Of a stretch of DNA of 64,000 bases, positions 11,160-21,745 are shown piece after piece. The DNA is from Triticum aestivum (taxonomy: Eukaryota; Streptophyta; Magnoliopsida; Poales; Poaceae), in NCBI RefSeq assembly GCF_018294505.1, contig NC_057809.1:134390979-134454978 (forward strand), in the 5' to 3' direction. Both the position numbers and the translations under genes were made by a program. The stretch's first letter is position 1, and every line of letters starts with the position of its first letter. The notes under the pieces are model-generated. The model worked only from the letters and a program-made list of their open reading frames with translations. It was not told the DNA's origin and did not search any database.

Positions 11160-11189
<30 letters not shown>
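11160..11189. repeat. (TC)15 microsatellite in intron 2 of the F-box relic
   Basis: An uninterrupted TC dinucleotide run lies 116 bp inside the second intron from its acceptor. It reads as a polypyrimidine-free GA run on the transcribed strand. Confidence 0.95.
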
Positions 11190-11193
<4 letters not shown>

Positions 11194-11576
11194 CCTCTCA
11201 TTTAACTAGGAGCACGTGAAGAGCTTGGGCATTTGTTGCCTTCCACTATGTGGCCGATGCCATATTTCACAAAAGTATGCCACATAATACGCATCGATGT
11301 CAAATCAAAAGATTTTGGCACCACTCTCGCGATGTGAGAGAGTTGGCACCGCTGTGCACACAGACCCACATGTATAAACAAATCAATCAAACCAACTACA
11401 CCAGCCTCTCACTCTCCCAAACAAGTGTTTTTTTATTGCGTGAGTTAATTTGGCACTGGAGCAAAGTAGGTGATCCAGATTGAGACATCAGGTGAGCAAT
11501 GGAGGGGCATCGATGCCAAATGCATCACAAGTGAATTTGGCACATGTTTTGGCCTACATAGCCCACTTTTGTAATA

Positions 11577-11784
11577 CTACCTCGTATTTAGTATAAAATT
11601 TTAACCATAGATTTACCTAAGAAAATGCCAATGCATGTCACTAAAAATTACACCATTTGAAATTATGTTCAAATACGAACCCAACGATATAGTTCTTAGT
11701 GACATGCATTAACATTTTGTCAGTTAAATCTATGGTCAAATTTTGATACTACAAAATTGGAAGAGTAAACCAGGACGGAGGTAG
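11577..11784. mobile_element. Stowaway-like MITE, complete, inside an F-box intron
   Basis: The element is flanked by TA (11575-11576 and 11785-11786). Its ends CTACCTCGTATTTAG... and ...GGACGGAGGTAG are inverted. Long inner arms also pair (TTAACCATAGATTTA against TAAATCTATGGTCAA, and CATGTCACTA against TAGTGACATG), giving a near full-length hairpin. It lies in intron 2 of the F-box relic. Confidence 0.85.
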
Positions 11785-13118
11785 TACTTGCTCTTAGGGT
11801 AACCATAAGTTACTTTCCACTATGACTAGCCTAGGCTAATATAGTAGTACAGCATAAAAACGATGCAGGTGATCACGTGAGAAAAATACTAAAAACATTT
11901 CTTTCGGTGCGGTGCGTAGATGCAGTTTTGAACACTACACTTGTCATCATCATTTGGGAAAATTACGAAAAATTGAGCTACGTTGTGATTACCATTTACT
12001 TATAGGAAAGAAGTTTCACCTCGATGCGTAGCTTCTCCGTGCACGGAAAGCATGTAAGGAATCCAACAACTTGATCCAGATTTGGGCTAGTAGATTTTAG
12101 TGCTAAGATCTTCACTGTGCGCATGGACTGGGTCAAGCTTGTGGGAATCATTTTCTGGAAGACGGTCGTAAATACATCAAGAAGAAATTTAAAAATGTGA
12201 ATTTCAAGAAGACGGAGAAGAAGATGAGTGTTGTACCTGAATGATTACGGATCCAATAAAGAGTTCAGAGAATTTGGCAGACGAGTACACCAACGCTGTC
12301 AATTTCGGCGCGTCAATGACCCTGATTTTTGTTGGACCTTCTAGATCTGATACAAGCAATCTCTCAAGGAAAGGCGCATTCTCAATGACCATAATGTGGA
12401 ACAGCTGGAGTGATCTCTTCCCAATTGATGTCTTGTTGCGGGGCCAGCAAGACACATAAAGCCATCGGAGATTCGTCGAGGCGATGTGGAGGCTAATGAA
12501 CCCGTGGATCTGCTCAAGATGAAGGTACTCGAGCGCAGTACAGCTACAGAGCAGGTGCTCCATAGCCTTCTTCGAGATGACAACGTCGAAGAGGTCGAGC
12601 TGCTTGAGTTGAGGGAGAAGAAGAGGGGGCGCGACATTAATCTAGGGAAGATAGCAGGAGCTGAAGCTGGCGCGGTGCAGCGTTGGCGTGAGGCGGAGTG
12701 CGGACGGTGGCAGAGAGCGACATCGTCCAGATTCAAAGCTGAGCTCCTCGAGCTGAACTAGGGTGGGGGATAAGAACCACTCGTCGAACTTGGGTTGGAC
12801 CTTGCAGTTGGTACTGAACTTGCGGATGTCAAGGCGTTTGGCTCGCCCAGGGTGCAATGAAAGGATCTTGGAGACTACGGCCATGCGTTTGCAATCCCCG
12901 TCGCAGAGGTAGCTATCGACGGTGAGGTTGAGGCGGACGTAGCGCCAGAGGGGGCGCCACTGCCGGGAGAGTAGGGCGGTCCGCACGGCAGATTTGGTGG
13001 GGAGGAGGCTGATGATGACGAGCAGCGTGTCGTCGGGGAGGCTGCTGATGAAGTCCAGGCTCGCCGGATGCGGTTTTGGCTCGAGCCGCCTCCGCTTGTT
13101 AGCTGCCTCGCCGTCCAT

Positions 13119-13519
13119 CTCAACCGGCAGCGATGCTAGTGTACACGTGTGCTGGTGTGTGTTGTGTGCTGGGTGTGCGCGAATGCGTCCTTCTGTGCAT
13201 GCCGCCACACAGTGGTGAATTGTAAGCGAGTGCGTCCTTCCCGTGCAAGAAGTTTGTCCGCAATGCGCCCTCAATTTACTAGCGTGCGGGGTGCTACCCT
13301 GAGTGGTTTCAACTTTGTTTACTTCACCGCGTGTCAGATGGGCCTCTAGTTTACTTATTTTCACCCACTGCCACATGGGCGAGCACACGAAGATACAGAA
13401 CACGAGCTGACAAGGCAGCATGTGGATTGGTTGACCGGTCAACTAAACAATATACGGAGCTATACGCTGACACAGTGAGCATATAATTCGTCGGTATAGA
13501 GAGTTCGAGTGAGAGGGGA
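13119..13519. other. Upstream region of the F-box relic
   Basis: The minus-strand frame of the F-box exon stays open upstream to 13442, but the composition is not protein-like. I treat 13119 onward as leader and promoter. No clear TATA box is seen. Confidence 0.4.
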
Positions 13520-13553
13520 GGCCCGTGAGAGATAGCAGAGAGAGAAAGAGCTA

Positions 13554-13790
13554 CTCCCTCCGTTCGATAATGTAGTTCCAACATTTTTTTAAGTCAAACT
13601 TTTGAAACTTTGACCAAGTTTATAAAGAAATTACTTATATCTACAATACCAAAGATAAATGATAGTATGAAGTAAGTACATGTTGTGATGAATCTAATGA
13701 TCGTTCCAGATGTAAATGTTTTTCTCCACATATACCTGGTCAAACTTTTCTGAGGTTTGACTTTTCAAAACATCCATATGCTTATGGACG
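13554..13790. mobile_element. Stowaway-like MITE, right end lost (copy 1)
   Basis: It begins CTCCCTCCGTTCGATAATG after a TA. Inverted inner segments follow (AAGTCAAACTTTTGAAAC against TTTGACTTTTCAAAA). The terminal GGAGGGAG on the right is missing. The homologous element at about 14940-15176 has the same loss, so the truncation predates the duplication. Confidence 0.65.
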
Positions 13791-13803
13791 TGAAAGAGTC
13801 CCT

Positions 13804-13806
<3 letters not shown>

Positions 13807-13841
<35 letters not shown>
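13807..13841. repeat. (GA)n microsatellite
   Basis: About 17 uninterrupted GA units directly after the truncated MITE in copy 1. The array is missing or strongly shortened in copy 2. Confidence 0.9.
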
Positions 13842-13845
<4 letters not shown>

Positions 13846-14432
13846 AAAGTGTGTGTGCGTGTGTGAAAGAGACATGGACAACACACGATAAAAGTAGAGA
13901 AAAAGCGTACGTGTCTTATGCAAACATATCACACATGCATCTTCGACAACGGAGGCAAGGTGAGGAGATAGTGTGTGGTTGTTTGGAACCGAGAGAGAAA
14001 GACCCCTAGCATGTGGCCAAGAGGGATCTGACAAACAAGGGAGAGAGGTCGAGAGAGACGTACAGAGAAAATGCAGACATGGGGAGGAGAGAGTGTATGT
14101 TTGTCATAGAGAGATCCCCTAGAGATCGTGATGGGACTACATGGGTGGGAGATCGAGTGACAAGGTGTGTGCGCGATAGAAGATGCCCTGAGAGATATCG
14201 AGATAGACGTATGGATGGAAGGAGACAATACGTGTGTTCCTGATGGCTAGTAAGAGATAATCATACTTAGGATCGAGGGGGGGGGGAGTGTTTGCGCCTA
14301 TGATGGATTGTGGGATTATGGTACTTAGGGGGTGCGTGTCACATGGAGAGAGAGCAAGGGCGGAGAGTGTTGGATGGGTCTATATGTATAGAGCGAGCGA
14401 GACATGTATATGTGTGAACCAGGGAGATATAA

Positions 14433-14860
14433 GGCCAGTTTGGCTTGCATCCTGAGCATCTTTTGCCTGGCTTGGGGTTGTGGCTAGATTTCATGCACGC
14501 TTGTTTGGTTGCTACCCTGTGAAAAAGAAAGCCCGCCTGGCCTGGGTTCCCTTGCACTTTAATTAGCCTGGCTGAACTCCAGACACTGCAAGTAGCCTGG
14601 CCCAGGCGACCCATTTCGAACGCCTGGCCGTGCCTGGTCGTGTGGCCATCAGGCTAACAACAACATGGATGGATATTAGCATTAAATAATTGATGCATGG
14701 ATTGATTGATGGGACGTTGATGCTTTGCATGGCCCAGGCATGAACCAAACGCTTCAGCACCACGCAAGCCTGGCCAGGCAGAAGTATTTTACATCTCACG
14801 TCCACACCAGGCAGTACCGACCATCAAGGCATGAGGGTCAGGTCACAAACCAAACTGACC
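14433..14860. mobile_element. MITE-like inverted-terminal-repeat insertion, 428 bp
   Basis: The ends are inverted: GGCCAGTTTGGCTTG at the left, and the complement of the right end is GGTCAGTTTGGTTTG. The body contains repeated GCCTGGCC words. It sits exactly between the two GA-rich duplicate blocks. The target duplication is unclear (TAA against AAT), so the superfamily (Harbinger or other) is not settled. Confidence 0.6.
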
Positions 14861-14879
14861 AATAAAGTTTGAGAGAGAT

Positions 14880-15850
14880 TGAGGAGCCCCGATAAGGCTG
14901 AGTGGTGCGTCAGATAGCTGAGAGGGGGAAAGAGATATTCCATCCGCTCGATAATGCAGTGCATGTAAATTTTTTAGAAGTCAAACTTTGGAAACTTTGA
15001 TCAGGTTTACGCAAATGTTATTTATATCTACAATACCAAATATACATCATACAAAACTACATCTCATGGTGAATCTAATGGTACATGTTTGCTGTACTAG
15101 ATGTAATTCTTTTTCTCCACGTACATGGTTAAACTTTGTGATGTTTGACTTTTCAATAAATCTGTATGCTATGGACCGAGGAGAGTGCCTCAGTCGAGAC
15201 AGATCAAGTGCGTGTGAAGGAGAATGAGTAAGTGTGCAAAAAGAGTATGCGTGTGAAAGAGAAAGTGAAAACAAACGATAAATTAGAAAGAGAGTGTGTT
15301 TGTTCATTTCTTATGCGAACATATCACGCATGCATCTCCGAGATGGAAAAGCGAGGCGAGGAGATACACGAAGATAGCTAGTGTGTGATTGTTTGCAACG
15401 GAGAGAGACACCCCTGTAGCACATGTCCAATAGAGGTGTGGCCAACAAGGAACAAAGGTCGAGAGGGACACATGGATGGCATGGACGCATGGGGAGGGAG
15501 AGAGGGTGTGTTTGTGATAGAGAGATCCCGTCTAGATCGTGAGGGGAGTATATGGGTGGGAGATCGAGGGAGTGCGTGCGCGATAGAAAGATGCCCCGAG
15601 AGAAATCAAGATAGACCATGCACATGTTTGTGATGGAGACTAAGATTAGCTAGTCATATACATATAGGGGGGACTGCGTGTGCCTACAATTGAGTGAGAG
15701 ACCATCATACTTGGCTAGCTCGGCATGAGATTGTGTGTGTGCGCGTGTGAGATGGAGAGAGAACGAGGGGGAGAGATAGAGTTTTAGATGGGCCTATCGA
15801 GTGTGAGTGAGATATGCATGTGTATTTGTGACCCAGGTGGATGGAGAGTT
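14880..15850. repeat. Copy 2 of the 0.9-kb GA-rich duplication
   Basis: It repeats the ordered segments of 13520-14432, including the truncated Stowaway (from about 14940), CTTATGCGAACATATCACGC, TAGAGAGATCCCGTCTAGA and GCGCGATAGAAAGATGCCC. It is offset by about 1.38 kb and clearly diverged. Confidence 0.8.
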
Positions 15851-16849
15851 TGAGAGAGGGAGGGAAGAGCTCCAAGACGACATAGTGGTGCGTGAGAGAG
15901 TTACAGGCAAAGAGCCAAGGAATCTGTGTGCGTACGTGAGTGCACCCAAGATATCTAGCTTGGACTAGCTAGAGTATCATACATAGTGTGTGAGAGAAAC
16001 CTATAGATGGTGTATATATGCATGCGAACTAGAAAGACCCCCCCCCACAAACACACAAAGAGAGAGAGAGAGATAGAGATGGAGAGAAAGGGAGAGGGAC
16101 CAACAAGGTTTTTGTGTCGGATGCGTGCGACAGAATTGAAGATTGTCGGCGAGAGAGAGAGGGAGAGAGAGAGAGAGAGAACAGGAGTCTGGGAGAGGGA
16201 GAGGACGCGTTTTATGCATCAAAGACTGATATAAACCATGTTTCGATATAAACTTGCATTCAAATATTTAAATTGGAGAACATGTTGTCTGCAATCCACA
16301 CATGAACGGATATATGCGTATATCAAACAAGTTCATTAATTTGCCTTTCAACATGTTGATGGAGTACTATAATACTGTACAACATGCTACTCGATTGAGG
16401 TGTTCAATTTTGGATTTAGTTCACTATTTTGACCTACTGAACGAGCTATTTCATTGAATCGAGATATTTCATTTTGGGTTTGATTCGCGTTTTTGAGTGG
16501 GTCAACTATTTGTCATATAGTAAATCTCTAGCAACGAGCATGTAAAAACACATTACTCCTGAGCATCATCTCTCCATCTAAAAAAGAAGTGGCAAGCTAA
16601 TATTTAAAAATTTGATCCGAATCGACTTGGTAAGGTAGACGTGGATGCTCGTTCTCCCAAAATTTGAACGAACCATTAAACATCCTCTCTGCTCGGTGGA
16701 ATTCGCCCGAGCAAATAAATGGGAGACGTGAAATTACCGTCCTATGTGGGACACGCATCAATTGGCCCGTTGTACATCGAGGGTAGGTTCGTAACTTCAT
16801 CCAAGCGTGCCTTCTCCTTGGCCGAAATGACATGTGCCGAATAATTCAT
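15851..16849. other. Low-complexity to unique intergenic DNA with GA runs
   Basis: GA-rich tracts lie at 16059-16090 and 16153-16180. From 16200 to 16850 the sequence is ordinary AT-rich DNA with short, unconvincing frames. No gene or transposon end is supported. Confidence 0.45.
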
Positions 16850-16998
16850 AAACCATGGTCGGCAAAACACTCTCTCCTCGCCCGAAATAGCTCGCGCCCA
16901 CTATTTCAAAACACGCTCTCCTCGCTCGAAATCGCTCGCGCCCACTATAGTTCAAAACACGCCATCCTCGCCCAAAATCGCTCCCGCCCACTATTTGG
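16850..16998. repeat. Minisatellite, 44-46 bp units, three and a half copies
   Basis: Units start CAAAACAC at 16863, 16907 and 16953. Each runs through CTCCTCGCCCGAAATCGCTCG to CGCCCACTAT. A weaker unit precedes them at about 16815. The array is GC-rich compared with its left flank. Confidence 0.85.
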
Positions 16999-18787
16999 GG
17001 AGAAGCAAAGTTACTCTACTATCCCCGACCCTCAATACACAGACCCAAGCCGAGAAGCCTATAGGCAAGGGTAGAACTGTAACTCTCCCTCACATTTCAG
17101 ACAAATGCGTCCGTAAGACATGGTTCCACTCCCCTCCCAATTCCCCCCCGCCCACACCCATTCATACCTCGTGGGCGCCAAATCACCTTCTCCCCGGGAA
17201 GCTCCCTTCTCCCGAGCCGCGAAACCTCAGCCCCACCTTCATGGCGCCCCCACCGCACCAATTTCACAGCCGCCCTCCTCCCTAATGCCGGAGACGCTGT
17301 CCATTTGCCATCGTGCACTGGGCCGTGTGCCTCTTACTCCGTGCTGCTGGTGCTGCCTCGACGACGGCCGCGTGAACCGTACCGGAGCCGATTCACCCCT
17401 GTCGTTGTTCACAGCGCCATAGCGGCTCCAACTTCGGATCCGTCCAGAGTCCTGGCGCTGCTTCGGCGCAGCCGTCGACCGTCGTGACATCGCTCTTTCC
17501 CTGCCGCCGGTCGCCACTGCAACCGCGCCGGCCTCATCGACTTGACAGCTGGACCTGCCTACTTCACCATGCCGCCAGATAGGTCGCACCCTCATCTCAA
17601 ATCACTTTATTTAGGCGTCAGTTGTCTGAATTTTTATTCTGGGCCAATCGATTTGCAATGGGAAGCAGCACCCCTCGAGGTGGCGGAGCTCCTAGGCTGT
17701 CGGTTGGCTGGTATCTAATGTAAGGGTGCGGTGCCGCAAGTTCGCCACAGAAGCAACACTTAGATGGCTATCATTTAGAGTTGCGTGGGTTGAAGGTACT
17801 GCCGCCGCCGGATCTGGATGACGGGGAGTCTTTGTGGATTGGCCCGGGGGCGACACAACCACGGTAGTGCGGTGGGGCGGGGAGCGGGGTTTTGGCCGGG
17901 GCCACGGACGGCGGAGGCAGTCTGCTCTGCCGTTGGTCGCTAGCTCTTCGGGGAAGATTCCGAACAGTGTCAGCCGGGAGGCACAAGACGGCCAGCCATC
18001 CAGCGTAGATCAGACAGTACCAAAATAAAATAAAATCGTGTGACCCCAATTTAGTCTTCAGTCAACAGACGTGTGACCACTCTCGTACCTTGCTGTTGAT
18101 CTCTTAGTGTATTTCTTCCAATCAAAGAGATATGTCGTTCTTAACATTATGCGTTATCTGCATCTTCAGACACACCGTCTTCCGACTCACCGCAGCTGCT
18201 CTAACAAGGGAAGCTATAGTCCCCACTCAACAGTTCCCTGCATCGAATGCGTGTGCCCGACATGCATAGCCACAACAACTGCAGGGCCATCGACAAGTCA
18301 GCACATGATGCTCACTCCTTTGGATGGCAGCTCGATAGGTTGTACCCTCATCTTACTTGTGTGCAACATTTATGGCTTTGTTATTCATCTGAGCATGGAA
18401 AATAGATCATCACATTTCACTGTATATTCATGTTGATCTCTTATGGGTCTTGTTCAGGAGTTAACGTTGTTCCATAGTTCAGCTAAGATACTTGTTCCTT
18501 AGGTAACACTGTTCCATAGTTATCATCCATCAGCCAATGCTATTCCACAGGCTGGTGATTATAGTATTATACCACTTCTAGTATTTCCTATGTTGTTCTT
18601 TAATACTTTTGTGTGCCATCTAGTTAATCTCGAGTACAAACGATACATATTATGTAGCTTTCATCTGTGTTCTCCCTTTAGTTTATGAGACCTGTTGCTG
18701 CTAGTTAACCCCAGTCCTACTATTTATGTCGTCTCCTACAAGCACTCATTACATAAATCTAACTACTAGTTGTCTTCCATGCATGTC
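16999..18787 (+). other. GC-rich promoter or leader-like region before a multi-exon unit
   Basis: From 17090 to 17600 the sequence is C-rich and CpG-rich, like a grass promoter and 5' leader. From 18050 it becomes AT-rich and intron-like. No long frame is convincing: the frames near 17120-17420 change register without a recognisable domain. It may be the 5' part of the unit that ends at 21745. Confidence 0.35.
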
Positions 18788-19361
18788 AGATATAATTGCA
18801 CACACTGATATATCCACAAGAACCTCACGGAACAATGTAAAGGCCAATAAACTTGATGTCAATGATACCCAACATGATGGAACATGTAAAGGCAGTTCTT
18901 CAGAAGACTTGCAGAAAGATGATGAATCCTCTTCACCCCACAAGGTCCATGCTCTAACTTGGCCTGTGATATGGGTACAACATGCACATAATGTCCTGGA
19001 GTGTATCTACTCTGTTGCAATGCCATGTGCTTAGCATGCTGATCATGCATGTAAATATGTCATGCCTTCCTGTTTTTCAGTACCTATTCCATTCATGATA
19101 ACATGTTTTCAAATTCAAGTGATGTCATTCTACTCTATCGCAATGCCATCTGCTTAATTTGGATATCATGCTTCTGAATATCTTATGCATTGTTATTCAT
19201 CAGTATGTACTTCATCTGTCTACCATACCATGTTTTTTTACATTGAAGTGTTGTTCTAGTGCTCTTTTGCAATGCCATCTTAGTTTCCCAATCATACACG
19301 TGTATGTTGCCTTAGTTATTTCTGTACGTATTCTGCTAGCATACAGTTTTACATTCAACTA

Positions 19362-20231
19362 GTGTTTTTTTTGTTGTGTTGTCCTGTCATATCCCTAGCT
19401 CTTACACCATACTCCCTCCGTCCAGATTACATGTTGCCGAAATGGATAAAAAAGAATGTATCTAGAACTAAAATACGCCTAGACCCATCCTTTTTTTCGG
19501 ATGGAGGGAATACATGTCAATATGTCATGCCTTTCTATTCTCCAGTACCTATTCCATCTCTCTGCTAATGCATGTTTTATAATTAAAGCACCATTCTTCT
19601 ATACAAGGCATGCAAGGGGAAGACGAATATGTTAGAATATGAAGGGTTACAAACAAGGCCTTTGCAGAAGATCCAAAAGCTAGGAGATAATAAACCAACT
19701 CCAGTTTTTATAGATACTACTCCAGCATAGAGAAACCCAACTCCTACTGATAATAAGCAGATTTCAGTGGCCAAAGAACTAGTCCGCTCTAGTCCAGCAA
19801 AAATATGTCAACTCAATTCTAAGAAGCGTGTGTGTATCCTTGCATCATGAAATTTTATAGCATGCTGATCATATTTTCTACATGTTTCTTACCCATCTCC
19901 CTTTTAGAAAATAAGCTTAACAGATAGAAGATTTTCTGCAATGGTATCGTTTATGAGGAAAGATTCTTGCAGGAATTCTCTGTGCTCCAATGTAGATGTA
20001 AATACCTGTTGTATATCACTATATTTTTACATCAGCATGTATTTTGTTAATCGGCGTGAATCCAAGCTTTATCTGATCTAAATTTAGTTGTAGCAAAATG
20101 TATGATTAAAGGCTACAATGTTGATTTTTGCAAGGAAAACTGCCTGGTAGTTTTGCATCCTGAGCTGCATGAGTGTACTATCTCATATCAGTGGGTTTGA
20201 ATACTTTTGTTCTGCAGTGGGTTTTTTAGTG
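19362..20231. repeat. Tandem duplication copy 1, about 870 bp, with two exons and a MITE
   Basis: Directly followed by a second copy at 20232-21055. Shared landmarks are TTGTGTTGTCCTGT, the Stowaway MITE, AGGCATGCAAGGGGAAGACG, the TAG-containing exon, CCTTTTAG|AAAATAAG and ACTGCCTGGTAGTTTTGC. Identity is high, about 90% by eye. Confidence 0.85.
19412..19510. mobile_element. Short Stowaway MITE (copy 1)
   Basis: Its ends CTCCCTCCGTCCAGATTAC and ...TCGGATGGAGGGAA are flanked by TA. At about 100 bp it fits the common short Triticeae Stowaway type with a central TATCTAGAACTAAAATACG. It lies in a presumed intron. Confidence 0.85.
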
Positions 20232-21055
20232 TTTTTTTTACTGTGTTGTCCTGTTGTATCCCTAGCTCTTACATCATACTCCCTCCGTCCGGATTAAATG
20301 TCGCAGAAATGGATAAAACTGGATGTATCTAGAACTGAAATACGCCTAGACCCATCCATTTATTTCCGGATGGAGTGAATACATGCCAATATGTCATGCC
20401 TTTCTATTCTTCGGTACCTATTCCATCTCTGCTGTAGCATGTTTTATAACTGAATCACCATTCTTCTATATAAGGCATGCAAGGGGAAGACGGCTATGTT
20501 AGAATCTGAAGGGTTACAAACCAGGTCTTTGCAAAAGATCCAAATGCCAGAAGATAATAAACCAACTCCATTTTTCATAGATACTGCTCCAGCATAGAGA
20601 AACCCAGCTCCCACTGATAATAAGCAGATTCCAGTGGCCAAAGAACTAGTCCGCTCCAGTCCAGCAAAAGAATGTCAACTCCATTCTAAGAAGCATGTGC
20701 GTATCCTTGCATCATGAAATTTTATAGTATTCTGATCATATTTTCTACATGTTTCTTACCCATCTCTCTTTTAGAAAATAAGGTTAAACGATACAAGACT
20801 TCCTCCATTGGGATCGTATTCGAGGAAAATATCTTGCGGGAATTCTCTGTGCTCCAGTGCTGATGTAAGTACCTGTTGTATATCACTATATTTTTACATC
20901 AGCATGTATTTTGTTAATCGGCGTGAATCTAACCTTTATCTGATCTAAAATTAGTTGTAGCAAAATGTTAAAGGCGCCAATGTTGATTTTTGTAAGGAAA
21001 ACTGCCTGGTAGTTTTGCGTACTGAGCTGCATGAATGTGATATCTCATATCACAC
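20232..21055. repeat. Tandem duplication copy 2, about 825 bp
   Basis: Same order of landmarks as 19362-20231. It keeps the better splice donor (GATGTAAGTACC) and a less damaged exon b frame, so it may be closer to the ancestral sequence. Confidence 0.85.
20279..20379. mobile_element. Short Stowaway MITE (copy 2)
   Basis: CTCCCTCCGTCCGGATTAAAT ... CCGGATGGAGTGAA flanked by TA. It was duplicated together with the surrounding 0.87-kb unit rather than inserted separately. Confidence 0.85.
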
Positions 21056-21745
21056 ACATTACTGAATTGTAGTGCTTCTCTGGTTGCCCATTCATTCATT
21101 GTGTCAATGTTGCTTTCATATTACCTTACCTGGCTGATTATAGCTGTGCCATATTGTGTTAATTTGGTGTAGGCTAGTTGCCCAAATGTTTGTTGTGTCA
21201 ATGTTGCTTTCCTATTATCTGACTTGGCCAATGATAGCAATGCTAGTGTGTTAATTTTGTGTAGGCTGTTGAAGATAAGAAGACAAACTCTGAAAACAGC
21301 AAGGCAACCCCATTGTTTCTTTCTAGTAAATCTATGCCAGGTAATATGGCAATAACTCATGATTAATCTGTTTGGTTCCCGTCCTAATTTACGTTATGAT
21401 GCAGTGGTCAAGACACTCTCCACTATGAATAATACAATCCTTCCAAAATCGCCATCTGAATCTATTCAGTATCCTCTGTCTCGAATGCAACGGAATAAAT
21501 GTATGTTTGTGAACCAATTAATGGCTGAAGCAATGATGGAAATGGTGGATGAATCAGAGGTGCAGAGTCGTGCGACACAACAACTGATTAATGTTTTCAG
21601 AGATAATGTGGCAAACCAGCAAGAACATGCCCACATGCTTATGGGCGTCATCTATGCTGAGGTTGCAGATTGTGACGTTGTAGATGGTTACGTTCTGCTC
21701 ATTTATTTGCATTGGCAACAATCTTTGATTGCCCAGTGGATGTAA

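Larger units (their letters stand above)
10735..13118 (-). pseudogene. F-box/FBD/LRR protein gene, three exons, two internal TAG codons
   Basis: The minus-strand exons are 13118-12237, 12154-12020 and 11043-10735, all joined in phase 0 by GT..AG introns of 82 and 976 bp. The product would be 441 residues, the usual FBD-family size. Residues 22-60 are an F-box (SLPDDTLLVIISLLPTKSAV, then LLSRQWRPLW). LRR-like strands follow (LEELSFESGRC, LKQLDLFDV). Exon 2 carries the family signature RTVKILALKS...VVGFLTCFPC. Exon 3 is the FBD domain (NLIECLDLHLTEIDLIDYRG, LARFFVLEASVLKVM). The frame is broken only by TAG at 12642-12644 (codon 159) and TAG at 10861-10863, with homologous sequence resuming at once after each. 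F-box proteins are substrate receptors of SCF ubiquitin ligases; the target here is unknown. Very probably a pseudogene. The start at 13118 is chosen because the sequence before it is not protein-like. Confidence 0.88.
13520..14432. repeat. Copy 1 of a direct duplication of about 0.9 kb (GA-rich, contains a MITE)
   Basis: In order it holds a GAGAGAAAGAG segment, a Stowaway-like left end, a GA microsatellite, CTTATGCAAACATATCACRC, GAGATAGTGTGTG, TAGAGAGATCCC, TGGGTGGGAGATCGAG and GCGATAGAAGATGCCC. The same order recurs at 14880-15850. Apparent open frames are by-products of the GA-rich composition. Confidence 0.8.
18788..21745 (+). pseudogene. Multi-exon unit of unknown function with tandemly duplicated exons
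   Basis: Plausible plus-strand exons are: 18788-18942 after CATGTCAG (IIAHTDISTRTSRNN...DDESSSPHK); exon a at about 19605-19829 and its copy at about 20478-20700 (KQI-VAKELVRSSPAK); exon b after TTTTAG at about 19909 and 20774, the second ending at the strong donor GAT|GTAAGT; an exon at about 21265-21340 ending CCAG|GTAATA; and the last exon from GATGCAG at about 21407 to TAA at 21743-21745 (QLMAEAMMEMVDESEVQSRA, HWQQSLIAQWM). Both copies of exon a carry the same in-frame TAG (GCA TAG AGA AAC). I recognise no domain. Its position about 1.5 kb inside a CACTA right end suggests it could be a transposon-carried gene, which is inference. A captured host gene is equally possible. Confidence 0.4.

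Noticed and set aside
11931..11950. CACTAC motif as a possible left end of the CACTA element ending at 23226
   Set aside because: The following bases (ACTTGTCATC) do not match the terminal CAAAAAAAA and no subterminal repeats follow. It lies in an intron of the F-box relic.
13765..16234. Several Ser/Leu- or Arg/Glu-rich frames
   Set aside because: They arise from GA/TC-rich DNA and change with the duplication; there is no domain or conserved frame between the two copies.
16850..16998. Regularly spaced repeats, CRISPR-like at first sight
   Set aside because: Units are contiguous, with no unique spacers and no cas genes, in a plant nuclear context. It is a minisatellite.
21466..21651. Minus-strand frame opposite the last exon of the unknown unit
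   Set aside because: Shadow of the plus-strand frame, which has splice acceptor, protein-like composition and a stop in the right place.
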